Assembly: GCF_020171945.1 (NCBI RefSeq)
Contig: NZ_JAIVAP010000002.1
Coordinates: forward strand, 434,001-498,000
Direction: 5' to 3'
Length of the DNA stretch: 64,000 nt
Source: Bacillus infantis
GTDB taxonomy: Bacteria > Bacillota > Bacilli > Bacillales > Cytobacillaceae
This document shows, piece after piece, positions 18,174 to 26,928 of this stretch. Made by a program: the position numbers and the translations under genes. How positions within the stretch are numbered: the first letter of the stretch is position 1; each line of letters opens with the position of its first letter. The notes under the pieces were generated by a model that saw only the letters and a list, made by a program, of their open reading frames with translations, did no database searches and was not told the origin of the DNA.

Positions 18174-19124
18174 TTGGCACTAATAAAGTCATCGGACACA
18201 TTTTCCGTCCAGGAAATGATTCAGGCGAAAAAGCAAAAGAAAAACGCAGGAAATATGATTGAGAAACTCGTACCATGGCTTCTGCTGCTGACAGCTGCAG
18301 TTTCAGTGCTGACGACAATCGGCATTGTCATGACTCTTATTGTAGAAACATTCATCTTCTTCGACAGGGTAAGCATCGGAGAATTTCTGACAGCTCAGAA
18401 ATGGTATCCTTTCTCTGAATCACAGGGGTCATATGGCATCCTGCCGCTTGTTTCAGGCACTTTGAAAGTTACTGCGATCGCGGTTATAGTTGCGGTGCCG
18501 ATCGGCCTCGCATCAGCCATCTTTTTGAGTGAGTATGCATCTGACAGGACCAGAAGGATCATAAAGCCTATCCTTGAGGTGCTGGCAGGCATACCGACGA
18601 TTGTTTACGGTTTTTTTGCACTGACATTTGTAACGCCAATCCTTCGGGATATGATTCCTTCTCTTGAAATCTTCAATGCCCTGAGTCCGGGAATAGTGAT
18701 CGGCATCATGATTACGCCGATGATAGCTTCGCTTTCAGAGGACGCTATGTCTTCGGTTCCGCGTGCGATGCGGGAAGGGGCTCTTGCAATGGGATCGACT
18801 AAGCTTGAAGTGGCCTTCAAGGTTGTCCTGCCGGCAGCATTATCGGGTATTATTGCTTCAGTTGTGCTTGCTGTATCAAGGGCAATCGGAGAAACAATGA
18901 TTGTAGCAGTGGCAGGCGGATCGACGCCGAACCTTTCATGGGACGTGACAAACAGCATCCAAACCATGACAGCTTATATTGTCCAGGTCAGCCAGGGTGA
19001 TGCCGGCTACGGGACAACGATCTATTACAGCATATACGCGGTTGGATTTACACTCTTCCTGTTTACTCTAGTAATGAATCTGTTCGCCCAGTTCATTTCC
19101 CGCCGCTTTAGGGAGGAATACTGA
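18174..19124 (+). CDS. pstC: Phosphate ABC transporter permease PstC
   Basis: A 316-aa inner-membrane permease with six TM helices. The cytoplasmic EAA loop is DAMSSVPRAMREGALAMGSTKLEVAFKVVLPAA. The start is the TTG at 18174 behind GAAAGGGG; an upstream in-frame ATG at 18150 overlaps the RBS region. It pairs with PstA. The stop overlaps the PstA ATG by one base. Confidence 0.93.
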   Translation: MALIKSSDTFSVQEMIQAKKQKKNAGNMIEKLVPWLLLLTAAVSVLTTIGIVMTLIVETFIFFDRVSIGEFLTAQKWYPFSESQGSYGILPLVSGTLKVTAIAVIVAVPIGLASAIFLSEYASDRTRRIIKPILEVLAGIPTIVYGFFALTFVTPILRDMIPSLEIFNALSPGIVIGIMITPMIASLSEDAMSSVPRAMREGALAMGSTKLEVAFKVVLPAALSGIIASVVLAVSRAIGETMIVAVAGGSTPNLSWDVTNSIQTMTAYIVQVSQGDAGYGTTIYYSIYAVGFTLFLFTLVMNLFAQFISRRFREEY

Positions 19125-20002
19125 TGAAGCTGATTGACCATACTTCTGTCGTTAACAAAATGAAACCGAGGCTGTATAAGAATGTACTGTTTAAATTGAT
19201 ATTCCTGGCAGCCACCATGTTTGGATTATTGATTTTGGGAATCTTATTGTATCGGATACTCACTCAAGGGGCCGGCTATCTTGATATGCAGTTCCTTCAA
19301 AGCCTTCCATCCCGGAAGCCTGAACTGGCTGGGGTTAAAACAGCTCTGATCGGGACGATTTGGCTCATGGGCGTCGTTGCCCCGGTATCACTTCTGCTTG
19401 GAGTGGGAACGGCGATCTACCTGGAAGAATATGCAAAGAAAAATAAGTTTACTGACTTCATTCAAGTGAATATCTCAAACCTTGCAGGTGTGCCTTCGAT
19501 CGTTTTCGGGCTGCTCGGTCTTACTGTATTTGTAAGAGCGGCAGGGTTTGGCACAAGTGTAATTGCAGCCGGGCTGACTATGAGCCTGCTTGTATTGCCA
19601 ATCATTATTGTAGCTTCTCAGGAAGCGATCCGTTCTGTTCCCAAGGAGCTTAGAGAAGCTTCATACGGAATGGGCGCAACCAAATGGCAGACAATCGTCC
19701 GGGTTGTCATGCCTGCTGCAGTGCCCGGCATACTGACAGGCGGAATCCTGGCTCTTTCACGGGCCATTGGGGAAACTGCACCGCTGGTTGTCCTTGGTCT
19801 GCCGCTGTTCCTGGCGTTCCTGCCAAGGTCGGTGTTTGATATGTTCACTGTACTGCCTATGCAGATTTATAACTGGACCGGAAGGCCGCAGGAAGAGTTT
19901 CAGGCGCTTGCAGCTGCAGGCATCATTGTTTTGCTCGTGCTTCTTATCGGCATGAACTCTGTTGCCGTCCTGATCAGGAATAAATTTCAGAAAAGATATT
20001 AA
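19124..20002 (+). CDS. pstA: Phosphate ABC transporter permease PstA
   Basis: The 292-aa partner permease of PstC. EAA loop: EAIRSVPKELREASYGMGATKWQTIVRVVMPAA. Six TM segments. TGA of pstC and ATG of pstA share a base, so translation is coupled. Confidence 0.94.
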   Translation: MKLIDHTSVVNKMKPRLYKNVLFKLIFLAATMFGLLILGILLYRILTQGAGYLDMQFLQSLPSRKPELAGVKTALIGTIWLMGVVAPVSLLLGVGTAIYLEEYAKKNKFTDFIQVNISNLAGVPSIVFGLLGLTVFVRAAGFGTSVIAAGLTMSLLVLPIIIVASQEAIRSVPKELREASYGMGATKWQTIVRVVMPAAVPGILTGGILALSRAIGETAPLVVLGLPLFLAFLPRSVFDMFTVLPMQIYNWTGRPQEEFQALAAAGIIVLLVLLIGMNSVAVLIRNKFQKRY

Positions 20003-20097
20003 GGCTCTCAGACAATAGATCAGATTTCAGCCTGCCCATTATGATGAGCAGCAAATCAGGCGAGCTAATAATATAGGATGAAGGGGAGTTTTTCATA

Positions 20098-20925
20098 ATG
20101 AATGCAACAATAGATAAAGTGAATGCACCAGCTGTCAGAAAAGGCAGCACCCAGGGGTCTGTTAATGAAAAAAGCATCGTATACAAAACGAATCAGCTGA
20201 ACTTGTGGTACGGCGATAATAATGCATTGAAAAATATTGATCTGGATATCTATGAAAATGAGGTGACAGCCATCATCGGCCCTTCAGGCTGCGGGAAGTC
20301 GACCTATATCAAAACGCTGAACAGGATGATCGAGCTTGTTCCCGGAGTCAGGACTTCAGGGGAAATTGCTTACAGGGGCAGGAATATTTTTGACAAGTCT
20401 TATAAAGTGGAAGAACTGCGTACAAAAGTTGGCATGGTGTTCCAGAAGCCTAATCCTTTCCCGAAATCCATTTATGAAAATGTCGCCTACGGGCCAAGGA
20501 TCCACGGGATCCGCGATAAAAAAATTCTTGATCAGATCGTGGAAAAGAGCTTGAAGGGAGCAGCCATTTGGGATGAAGTGAAGGACCGGCTGAACCAGAA
20601 TGCCTTTGGACTTTCAGGCGGCCAGCAGCAGCGGCTCTGCATTGCCCGCTGCCTCGCCATCGAACCGGATGTCATCCTGATGGATGAGCCAACCTCTGCC
20701 CTAGATCCAATTTCTACTTTGAAGGTTGAAGAGCTTGTACAGGAGCTGAAAAAAGAATTCAGTATCATCATCGTTACCCACAATATGCAGCAGGCTGCCC
20801 GTATTTCAGATAAGACTGCTTTCTTCTTGAATGGTGAAGTGATTGAGTTTTCCAATACAGACAAAATCTTCTCCAATCCTGTCGACAAGAGGACAGAAGA
20901 TTATATTACCGGCCGATTTGGCTGA
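20098..20925 (+). CDS. pstB: Phosphate ABC transporter ATP-binding protein
   Basis: A 275-aa ATPase. Walker A is GPSGCGKST, the signature [16 protein letters not shown], Walker [14 protein letters not shown]. About 25 extra N-terminal residues precede the NBD. Only one pstB is present, whereas B. subtilis has two in tandem (pstBA, pstBB). Confidence 0.95.
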   Translation: MNATIDKVNAPAVRKGSTQGSVNEKSIVYKTNQLNLWYGDNNALKNIDLDIYENEVTAIIGPSGCGKSTYIKTLNRMIELVPGVRTSGEIAYRGRNIFDKSYKVEELRTKVGMVFQKPNPFPKSIYENVAYGPRIHGIRDKKILDQIVEKSLKGAAIWDEVKDRLNQNAFGLSGGQQQRLCIARCLAIEPDVILMDEPTSALDPISTLKVEELVQELKKEFSIIIVTHNMQQAARISDKTAFFLNGEVIEFSNTDKIFSNPVDKRTEDYITGRFG

Positions 20926-20978
20926 TGCCCGGTTAATAAGGAAAACACATTTTACAGGAAAAGAAGGGAGCTTATAAA

Positions 20979-21638
20979 ATGGCAATCCGCGAAAAATTTC
21001 ATTATGATTTGAAAGAGCTGCAGAATAAATTGATGGAGCTGGGCAATTTTGCCGACCAGGCTTTGCTCCGGGCGATTAATGCCCTTGAAGGCAAGGATAT
21101 TGAATTGTCGCTTGAAATTATGGAGGATGATACGAAAGCTGATGTGCTATATGAAGAGATCAATGACCTTGCCATCCTTCTGATAGCAAAGCAGCAGCCG
21201 GTCGCAATTGATTTAAGAAGAATCATTGTGGCGATTAAAATTGCTACTGATATTGAAAGGATAGCCGATTTTGCCGTCAATATCGCGAAATCAACCATCC
21301 GCATCGGAAGCGAGGATCATGTTAAGCCGATCGTCCATATTAAAGAGATGTATGAAATCACTTCCAGGATGCTTAAGATGTCACTTGAGGCTTTCAATGA
21401 AGAAGATATCAGGAAAGCAAAAGAAGTGGCAGAAATGGATGACCAGGTTGATGACCTGTACGGCCAGACAATACAGGAACTCCTGCAGATCAATCTGCAG
21501 AAGCCTGAATACCTGCCGCAGATCACTCAGCTGTCCTTTATTTGCCGCTATCTTGAAAGGGCAGCAGACCATGTGACCAACATATCCGAAAGTGTGTTTT
21601 ACCTCGTAAAAGGAAGGCACTATGATTTGAATAGCTAA
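20979..21638 (+). CDS. phoU: Phosphate signalling protein PhoU
   Basis: A 219-aa all-helical protein with two three-helix repeats, each carrying the metal-binding E/DxxxD signature (IATDIERIADFAVNIAKS; FICRYLERAADHVTNI). It links Pst transport to the Pho kinase and limits uptake in other bacteria. It is the last gene of the pst operon. B. subtilis has no phoU in its pst operon. Confidence 0.93.
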   Translation: MAIREKFHYDLKELQNKLMELGNFADQALLRAINALEGKDIELSLEIMEDDTKADVLYEEINDLAILLIAKQQPVAIDLRRIIVAIKIATDIERIADFAVNIAKSTIRIGSEDHVKPIVHIKEMYEITSRMLKMSLEAFNEEDIRKAKEVAEMDDQVDDLYGQTIQELLQINLQKPEYLPQITQLSFICRYLERAADHVTNISESVFYLVKGRHYDLNS

Positions 21639-21641
21639 AGC

Positions 21642-21680
21642 AAAGAGCCCTGCAGTAATCCCGGATTCTGCGGGGCTTTT
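21642..21680 (+). terminator. Terminator of pstSCAB-phoU
   Basis: GCCCTGCAG pairs with CTGCGGGGC (one G-T), bordered by A and T tracts, right after the phoU stop. Confidence 0.8.
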
Positions 21681-21687
21681 CCTATAT

Positions 21688-21723
21688 AAAAAAAGGAGGA
21701 TGAAGCCATGCTTCATCCTCCTT
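21688..21723 (-). terminator. Terminator of the YceG-like/HTH pair (minus strand)
   Basis: A 14-bp perfect stem, AAGGAGGATGAAGC / GCTTCATCCTCCTT, followed on the minus strand by seven Ts. It begins a few bases after the stop at 21727. Confidence 0.9.
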
Positions 21724-21726
21724 CCT

Positions 21727-22248
21727 TTATCTGCCTTTTGTGATGACTGTTGCAATCTGCTGGGAAGTCATTTCATTATTCAGTTCAAATGTGCCAAGCT
21801 GGATCTTTGTGTGCATGCCGCTGGAAATGAGGTACTGCTTAAATGCAGACTCATTGGTAATGATTTTGGCTGCAGCCAGCTGGCTTGCGATCTCACCAGT
21901 ATCCATTCCGCTTGAAATTGTGATTTTATAGGTGATCACTTTTGGTTCAGCTTTTTTTTCCTGCTCGTCTTGTTTAGGTTTTTCTTCTGCGTCTGCGTTC
22001 TTATCGCCTTCTTTGGCAGGCTTATCCTCTTCCTGGCTGCTTTCAGCTGCCTCTGCCGTCCTGCCTTTTAGATCATTATATTCTTTTTCGGACAAAAGGA
22101 TATATCCGTTTTCCTTCACGCTTGCTTTGGCAGCCTTCGAATCCGAAAGATTGATATAATCGTCCTTTGAAAAGAAATAAAACGCGCCGATGAGTCCGGC
22201 TGTAATCAGCATCCCAAGTGAAAATGCCCGCAAGGTCAGTCTGTTCAT
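21727..22248 (-). CDS. Membrane-anchored YceG/MltG N-domain-like protein
   Basis: A 173-aa protein. It has one N-terminal TM (FSLGMLITAGLIGAFYFF), a short conserved stretch (NGYILLSEKEYNDLKG), a long E/K/A-rich linker (about residues 68-105) and a C-terminal ITISSGMDTGEIASQLAAAKIITN module. The module resembles the LysM-like subdomain of MltG/YceG, but the catalytic YceG domain is absent, so it is probably not a transglycosylase. Its start overlaps the stop of the HTH gene (ATGA). The position suggests B. subtilis yqzC; I am not sure of that. Confidence 0.65.
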   Translation of the reverse strand: MNRLTLRAFSLGMLITAGLIGAFYFFSKDDYINLSDSKAAKASVKENGYILLSEKEYNDLKGRTAEAAESSQEEDKPAKEGDKNADAEEKPKQDEQEKKAEPKVITYKITISSGMDTGEIASQLAAAKIITNESAFKQYLISSGMHTKIQLGTFELNNEMTSQQIATVITKGR

Positions 22249-22625
22249 GAGTACTCTCTCCTTGCAGAAAATTCATTGACGATCTCCTGTACTGAGCTTC
22301 TGGAAAGGGAGGACTGCTTTGAAATCTGGTCGATGGACAGCCCTTGCTGTGAAAGGGAGAGAACCTGATTCTTCAATATGGGATTGACTTGCCCGGAAGA
22401 AATCGGCTGGCCTGCCGGTTTGGCAGCAGCTCCGTCTACTAATAGCTCTTCTTCAAGCACCTTCAGCTTTTTCTTGATTAAGTAAAGTTCCTGTATCTGA
22501 TGGATTGATACCTGGTCAATTTCTTCACGAATGCTTTTATATGGATCTTTCAGAAAAAACGAGAGTATGAGAAGCAATATTGCCGCGGCTATCAGGCCGA
22601 TCATAACATAACCCATTATATTCAC
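22245..22625 (-). CDS. Membrane-tethered helix-turn-helix protein
   Basis: A 126-aa protein. One N-terminal TM (YVMIGLIAAAILLLILSFFL) is followed by a coiled-coil-like segment (IHQIQELYLIKKKLKVLEEELL) and a C-terminal HTH (VLSLSQQGLSIDQISKQSSLSRSSVQEIV). The HTH would sit in the cytoplasm beneath the membrane. It is the first gene of a two-gene minus-strand operon with the YceG-like protein. The position may equal B. subtilis yqzD. The function is unknown. Confidence 0.65.
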   Translation of the reverse strand: MNIMGYVMIGLIAAAILLLILSFFLKDPYKSIREEIDQVSIHQIQELYLIKKKLKVLEEELLVDGAAAKPAGQPISSGQVNPILKNQVLSLSQQGLSIDQISKQSSLSRSSVQEIVNEFSARREYS

Positions 22626-22939
22626 CTCAATAATAATTTTTTAGTGCCCTAGTAATTTTACCACTACAGGTGACAAAATTCGACTCTATCTAGCAGGAAA
22701 AGAGTGTTTATCTGCATAATCCGTACTTTTGGCTGAGTTTAAAATAGAATCCGGCTGTAATGACTGGTTCTAAATTCATGCAGAGAAAATATTTTGTCCT
22801 TGGATGCACGGGGCTCAAAGGACCTGCATATTACGACAAAATGCGTTCATTGTGGGGGCGCGTGTTCAGTGATAACATGAAAGTAATAAGACGGGCCGGC
22901 AGGGCATATAATGGCAGGTTGGCTGGCAGGAGGTGCACC
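22626..22939 (+). other. Leader region between divergent operons
   Basis: 314 bases separating the minus-strand HTH/YceG-like pair from the DUF4912 cluster. The plus-strand frame is open from 22760 but has no RBS or convincing codon pattern before 22940. No convincing promoter, riboswitch or repeat was recognised; sigma-E and sigma-G elements were looked for and not found. Confidence 0.5.
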
Positions 22940-23590
22940 ATGCAATCTGAAATTATCAGATTAAGGGAAAAAGGGCTTTCTTTCAGAAAAATCGCAAAAG
23001 AGCTCGGTACAACGCGCGGAAAAGTTCAGTATCAGTGGATGAAGCACGTGAAAGAGTCGGATTCAAAAGCGGAAGAGAAGGAAAAGAAGCATATAGTGAT
23101 GGAAGCGGCCCGGGTATCCGCAGATTATTTGATGAAAGAAGAGGGGATATCTGCCTGGCAGGTGCAGGATGGAAGCATCTATTCCTTCTGGAGGACGGCA
23201 GCCATGAAGAAAACCCTTGCTGCTTCATATTTTGAAGTTCATGAAAGTGACCTGGAGGATGTCATCAGGCTTTATGATATCACCAGTATAATTTTCAATG
23301 GCAGCAATGCACACAGCTTTCAGGAACATATCCCCGCTGAAGGACAGAACTCCATTATGTTTGAAGGCCTGGCGCCTGACCGGTCTTACTGCATCGAGGC
23401 AGGAGCCAAGGTCCATGGGAGGTTCATCCCTTTTATGAGATCCAATTCAGTTCAAATACCAAGGAATTCCGCGGAACAGGCAGGGCGTCTCAAGGAAGAT
23501 CTAAAAGCACACGAAGCTGGATCCCCGCCAAATTGGATTGAACATGTCAGCACCTACAGCTTTTATACAAATGATAAGGGAGGCGTTTAA
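22940..23590 (+). CDS. DUF4912 protein with N-terminal HTH
   Basis: A 216-aa protein starting at ATG 22940 behind GGAGGTG. Residues 1-35 form an HTH resembling sigma region 4 or a resolvase HTH (EIIRLREKGLSFRKIAKELGTTRGKVQYQW). The rest looks like DUF4912: YSFWRTAAMKK, LYDITSIIFNGSNAH and DRSYCIEAGAKVHGRFIPFMRSN. DUF4912 genes often sit beside GH57 and GT4 glucan enzymes, as here. The role is unknown. It is translationally close to the next gene, whose frame overlaps its end. Confidence 0.75.
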   Translation: MQSEIIRLREKGLSFRKIAKELGTTRGKVQYQWMKHVKESDSKAEEKEKKHIVMEAARVSADYLMKEEGISAWQVQDGSIYSFWRTAAMKKTLAASYFEVHESDLEDVIRLYDITSIIFNGSNAHSFQEHIPAEGQNSIMFEGLAPDRSYCIEAGAKVHGRFIPFMRSNSVQIPRNSAEQAGRLKEDLKAHEAGSPPNWIEHVSTYSFYTNDKGGV

Positions 23591-25883
23591 ACTGGCCGCT
23601 ACAGGAGGATTCATTGTATACGCAGAAGCGCCTGTCATGAACTTTTATTCTGATAGCCGGGAGATGCAGGGTGAAATTTTTTCATTTACTGTAAAGTTCA
23701 TTCTATTTCTCGAATCTGCACAGGAAAAACATGGGATGAAGCTGGCGGTGACGCCCATCTACTACGAGCTGCTCGATCAGCCTGATTTTCAGCAGAAAAT
23801 GGCTGAGTATTTAAAAGCGGACAAGCAGGCTGACATGGCGCTCCATATTTGGGAGAAGCATCAGGGAAGGCTGAATATCTTTGTGCGCCAGCTTGCCGAA
23901 AGCGGCCGGCTGGAGCTCCTTGCTTCCCCGGCATGTTCAGCAATCCTCCCTTTTCTTTCGACTCATAATGGAATAAGAAAGCAGATAGATACTGGAATAT
24001 CCATCATGAATGATTATTTTTCCATCCATCCGGAAGGATTCTGGTTTCCTAAAGGGGCTTATGAGCAAGGACTTGACCTTTATCTAGCTGAAGCAGGCAT
24101 CCTTTACAGCTATATAAACGGCAGGACAATCGGCTATGCAGACCCGGCGCCAAAGGGTGGAAGGAAGAGAGAAGTCTTGTCTCCCCACGGGGTAATCATG
24201 GTCCCTGTCTATCCATTTCGGGGGACAGAAGATAAGGATGATGGTATGCCGGCGGTCAGCCTGCATGATCTCAATGTTTATAACCTTGAGAAACTATCTG
24301 TTCTATCAGCCTCCTCCTCCAAGGAAAGTGCTGATAAATTGGAAAGAGTCCACCTTTCCTCATCATTTTTAGAAGCTGGCGGAATTCCCTTTGAAGAGAT
24401 ATCCGGCTTTTGGGAGGAGTGCTTCTTTTTGGAAAGGAAGCTTGGGAAGATTGGAGAATCTTTGAAGAGTAGCCGGGAGCTTAGGATTTATAAACAAATG
24501 ACAAGAGAATGGATGTTTTTTTTGAATACCGCCGGAGCACACCCCGATTATCGGGGGGAATCAGAGAAGCATGCTGAGGCATTTCGGAAGCTTGAGAGGC
24601 TGTTTGCCGCTGGAGAGGGAGGAGAGGCCTTCCTGGAAGAACTGGAGGGGAAATCACCCATCCTTGCAGCAATTGGTGGAGGAGAGCAGATAGCCGAAAC
24701 GGGCAGTTTGCCAAAGATCCTGATGCTTTCCTGGGAGTACCCGCCAAATATTGTCGGAGGCCTTTCACGTCATGTCCATGGACTGGCCTCGAGCCTTGCA
24801 GGGAAAGGCTTCGATGTTCATGTTCTTACTGCCGGCACAGACGGGGCGCCAATGGAGGAGAAAGCTGATGGAGTCACTGTCCATCGGGTGAGGCCGCTTG
24901 CTGCTGCAGAAGAAGATTTTCTGTACTGGGTAGGGAGCCTGAATCTGGCTATGGCAGAAAAAGGGCTTGAGCTGGCACGCATCCACCGCTTCTCCCTCAT
25001 TCATGCACATGACTGGCTTGCAGGGCCAGCTTCAGAATCACTTAAATCTGAGCTCGGTATACCGCTGCTGGCAACGATACATGCAACTGAACATGGAAGG
25101 AATAATGGCATATATACGGAAATCCAGAAGTTTATCCATCAGAAGGAAAGCAGGCTGGCTGAAGCTGCAGACATGCTGATTGTCTGCAGCAGGTATATGA
25201 GAGAGGAAATCCAAAAGATCTTTCATATCGAAGGAAAGCCTGTTCACATCATAGCCAACGGAATTCATCCTGGTGATTTTCGCCAGCCGGATATGGATGT
25301 TTTAAGCCAGCTGCCAGTTGACCCGCACAGAAGGCTTGTATTCTCCCTTGGCAGAATGGTGAAGGAAAAAGGCTTTGATACCCTATTGGATGCAGCAGCC
25401 CTCATGAAAGAAGAGTTTCCGGATGTGTATTATTTTATAGCCGGAAAAGGTCCGCTATTGGATTTCTATAGAAGGAAAACGGAAGAAATGGGGCTGTCCG
25501 GGACCGTATTCTTTATAGGGTTCATTGGTGATGAGCAGCGCAACGCTTTATTTTCACTATGTGATATCGCGGTTTTTCCAAGTGAATATGAGCCTTTTGG
25601 TATAGTGGCGCTGGAATCGATGATACATGGCAAACCAACCATCGTGTCAGACACAGGCGGCCTAAAAGGGATTGTCAGCCATAAAAGGACAGGTCTGCTG
25701 ATGGAGCCGGGAAGTGCTCTAAGCTTTAAGGAACAAGCTGCTTTCCTTCTTTGCAATAAACAAGAAGCCGAAGTGATCGGAAGCATGGGAAAAACTGCAG
25801 CTCTGCAGCTGTTCAGCTGGGACAGGATTGCTGAAGAAACCAAAAGGGTGATGGAAGACTGTGTACTGGGCTGCAGAATTTAG
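23538..25883 (+). CDS. Fused GH57-like domain and GT4 glycosyltransferase
   Basis: Up to 781 aa. Residues about 20-400 look like the GH57 (DUF1957, glucan branching enzyme-type) barrel: PEGFWFPKGAYEQGLDLYLAEAGI matches the family's nucleophile region. However, the nucleophile Glu of WLPE is Lys172, and the first His motif reads FIVYAEAP, so this half is probably inactive. Residues about 405-775 form a GT-B GT4 domain like glycogen synthase: SWEYPPNIVGGLSRHV, SLGRMVKEKGFD and the intact E-x7-E pair Glu685/Glu693 (EPFGIVALE). The true start is unclear: GGGAGGCG at 23578-23585 best serves CTG 23592, giving about 763 aa. B. subtilis YqgM is a shorter positional relative. Confidence 0.8.
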   Translation: MNMSAPTAFIQMIREAFKLAATGGFIVYAEAPVMNFYSDSREMQGEIFSFTVKFILFLESAQEKHGMKLAVTPIYYELLDQPDFQQKMAEYLKADKQADMALHIWEKHQGRLNIFVRQLAESGRLELLASPACSAILPFLSTHNGIRKQIDTGISIMNDYFSIHPEGFWFPKGAYEQGLDLYLAEAGILYSYINGRTIGYADPAPKGGRKREVLSPHGVIMVPVYPFRGTEDKDDGMPAVSLHDLNVYNLEKLSVLSASSSKESADKLERVHLSSSFLEAGGIPFEEISGFWEECFFLERKLGKIGESLKSSRELRIYKQMTREWMFFLNTAGAHPDYRGESEKHAEAFRKLERLFAAGEGGEAFLEELEGKSPILAAIGGGEQIAETGSLPKILMLSWEYPPNIVGGLSRHVHGLASSLAGKGFDVHVLTAGTDGAPMEEKADGVTVHRVRPLAAAEEDFLYWVGSLNLAMAEKGLELARIHRFSLIHAHDWLAGPASESLKSELGIPLLATIHATEHGRNNGIYTEIQKFIHQKESRLAEAADMLIVCSRYMREEIQKIFHIEGKPVHIIANGIHPGDFRQPDMDVLSQLPVDPHRRLVFSLGRMVKEKGFDTLLDAAALMKEEFPDVYYFIAGKGPLLDFYRRKTEEMGLSGTVFFIGFIGDEQRNALFSLCDIAVFPSEYEPFGIVALESMIHGKPTIVSDTGGLKGIVSHKRTGLLMEPGSALSFKEQAAFLLCNKQEAEVIGSMGKTAALQLFSWDRIAEETKRVMEDCVLGCRI

Positions 25884-25942
25884 CGGGCTATCGTACATTT
25901 CGCAGACTATTGACTACATAGAAGGGATAAAGGTGCGAGGAA

Positions 25943-26518
25943 ATGAGACAATCAGCCAATCTGCATGATTTAGACCAAGATAGCAGACGGGCAGGCGGGA
26001 GGCTGCTCGTCAGGCAGGGAGTATGGCTGGAAGGCCGGACCTGCTGGCAGGAAAAGGGATATGGCGGAGACATTTATCCTGAAAAAGGAGTTTCGGTCTC
26101 TTTTGGCCATAAAAAGGGCGAAACAGAATCTGATAAATTTTTTGCAAAAGTGGTGAATGACCAAGCATCTTCTGTCTCCGTCAAATTATTATTTGCTTTT
26201 TATCAGGAAGCAGGGGGCGAAGCTTTTTCGTTTGTTTCACCTTCAAGAGAGGCGATTTACCACGCATGCAATAACAAACTGTTCCTGATCTCTCCAGATT
26301 CGCCCGGCAGGAATCGGACACAGCTTTCAGCCCTGTCTTTAAGTGCTGCTTTAGACGGACAAATCTGGAAGCATGAAAAAAGGGGGATATTGAATTATGT
26401 TCCGATGATCAGGGGGGAGTCTTCCAGTGTGCTGCTTCTGGAGATCTCTGTACCGGCAAAAGAAATGGTCCATGGAGGGGCTTCTGTTTCGATAAGGCCG
26501 CTGGATAAGAATGTTTAA
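25943..26518 (+). CDS. Unknown protein, last gene of the GH57/GT4 cluster
   Basis: 191 aa, soluble, no TM or signal peptide. Predicted beta-rich centre (GVSVSFGHKKGETESDKFFAKVVNDQ; SVSVKLLFAFYQEAG; SSSVLLLEISVPAKEM). No family recognised. It follows the GT4 gene by 59 bases on the same strand with GCGAGGAAATGAG as start context, so it is probably co-transcribed. It may bind carbohydrate or be a partner of the synthase; that is only a guess from context. Confidence 0.6.
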   Translation: MRQSANLHDLDQDSRRAGGRLLVRQGVWLEGRTCWQEKGYGGDIYPEKGVSVSFGHKKGETESDKFFAKVVNDQASSVSVKLLFAFYQEAGGEAFSFVSPSREAIYHACNNKLFLISPDSPGRNRTQLSALSLSAALDGQIWKHEKRGILNYVPMIRGESSSVLLLEISVPAKEMVHGGASVSIRPLDKNV

Positions 26519-26631
26519 ATCAAAAATTAAAAAGTCATGAAAAAACGGACTAGCATTTAAGCTGAATTAATGATATTATAGAAAAGTCGTATGAACGAAC
26601 TAGGATGAAACATAGTTTGGAGGGAAATTAC

Positions 26632-26781
26632 ATGCGTGTGAACATTACGTTGGCTTGCACAGAGACTGGTGATCGTAACTATATTACTAAAAAAAATAAA
26701 CGTAACAACCCAGATCGTCTTGAGCTTAAGAAATACAGCCCAAGATTGAAGCGTGTTACATTGCACCGCGAAACAAAATAA
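26632..26781 (+). CDS. rpmG: Ribosomal protein L33, zinc-free (C-) form
   Basis: 49 aa, a component of the large ribosomal subunit. The sequence [20 protein letters not shown] ... KKYSPRL shows that three of the four Cys of the zinc-ribbon form are replaced (CTET for CTEC, YSPRL for the second pair); a single Cys remains. This is the zinc-independent paralogue type that spares zinc in Bacilli. ATG follows GGAGGG. No convincing Zur box is seen upstream, so it may be constitutive here. Confidence 0.93.
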   Translation: MRVNITLACTETGDRNYITKKNKRNNPDRLELKKYSPRLKRVTLHRETK

Positions 26782-26807
26782 ACAGTGGATTCTTCCACTG
26801 TTTTTTT
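26782..26807 (+). terminator. Terminator of rpmG
   Basis: AACAGTGGA / TCCACTGTT stem and seven Ts, starting at the rpmG stop. A second palindrome (CCGGACATGTCCGG then GC and Ts) follows at about 26827-26848 and may back it up. Confidence 0.9.
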
Positions 26808-26928
26808 GTGCCCATTTTCAGGAGTCCGGACATGTCCGGGCTTTTTTATTATTCTTCATTTTTTAATCATCGCCATATCCATGATTATGCTATGATGAAG
26901 AAAATGGCTGGGAAGGGAAGGAATTGAC

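Noticed and set aside
26570-26631. Zur box before rpmG
   Set aside because: TCGTATGAACGA looks palindromic but the half-sites are too close compared with the 7-1-7 Zur box.
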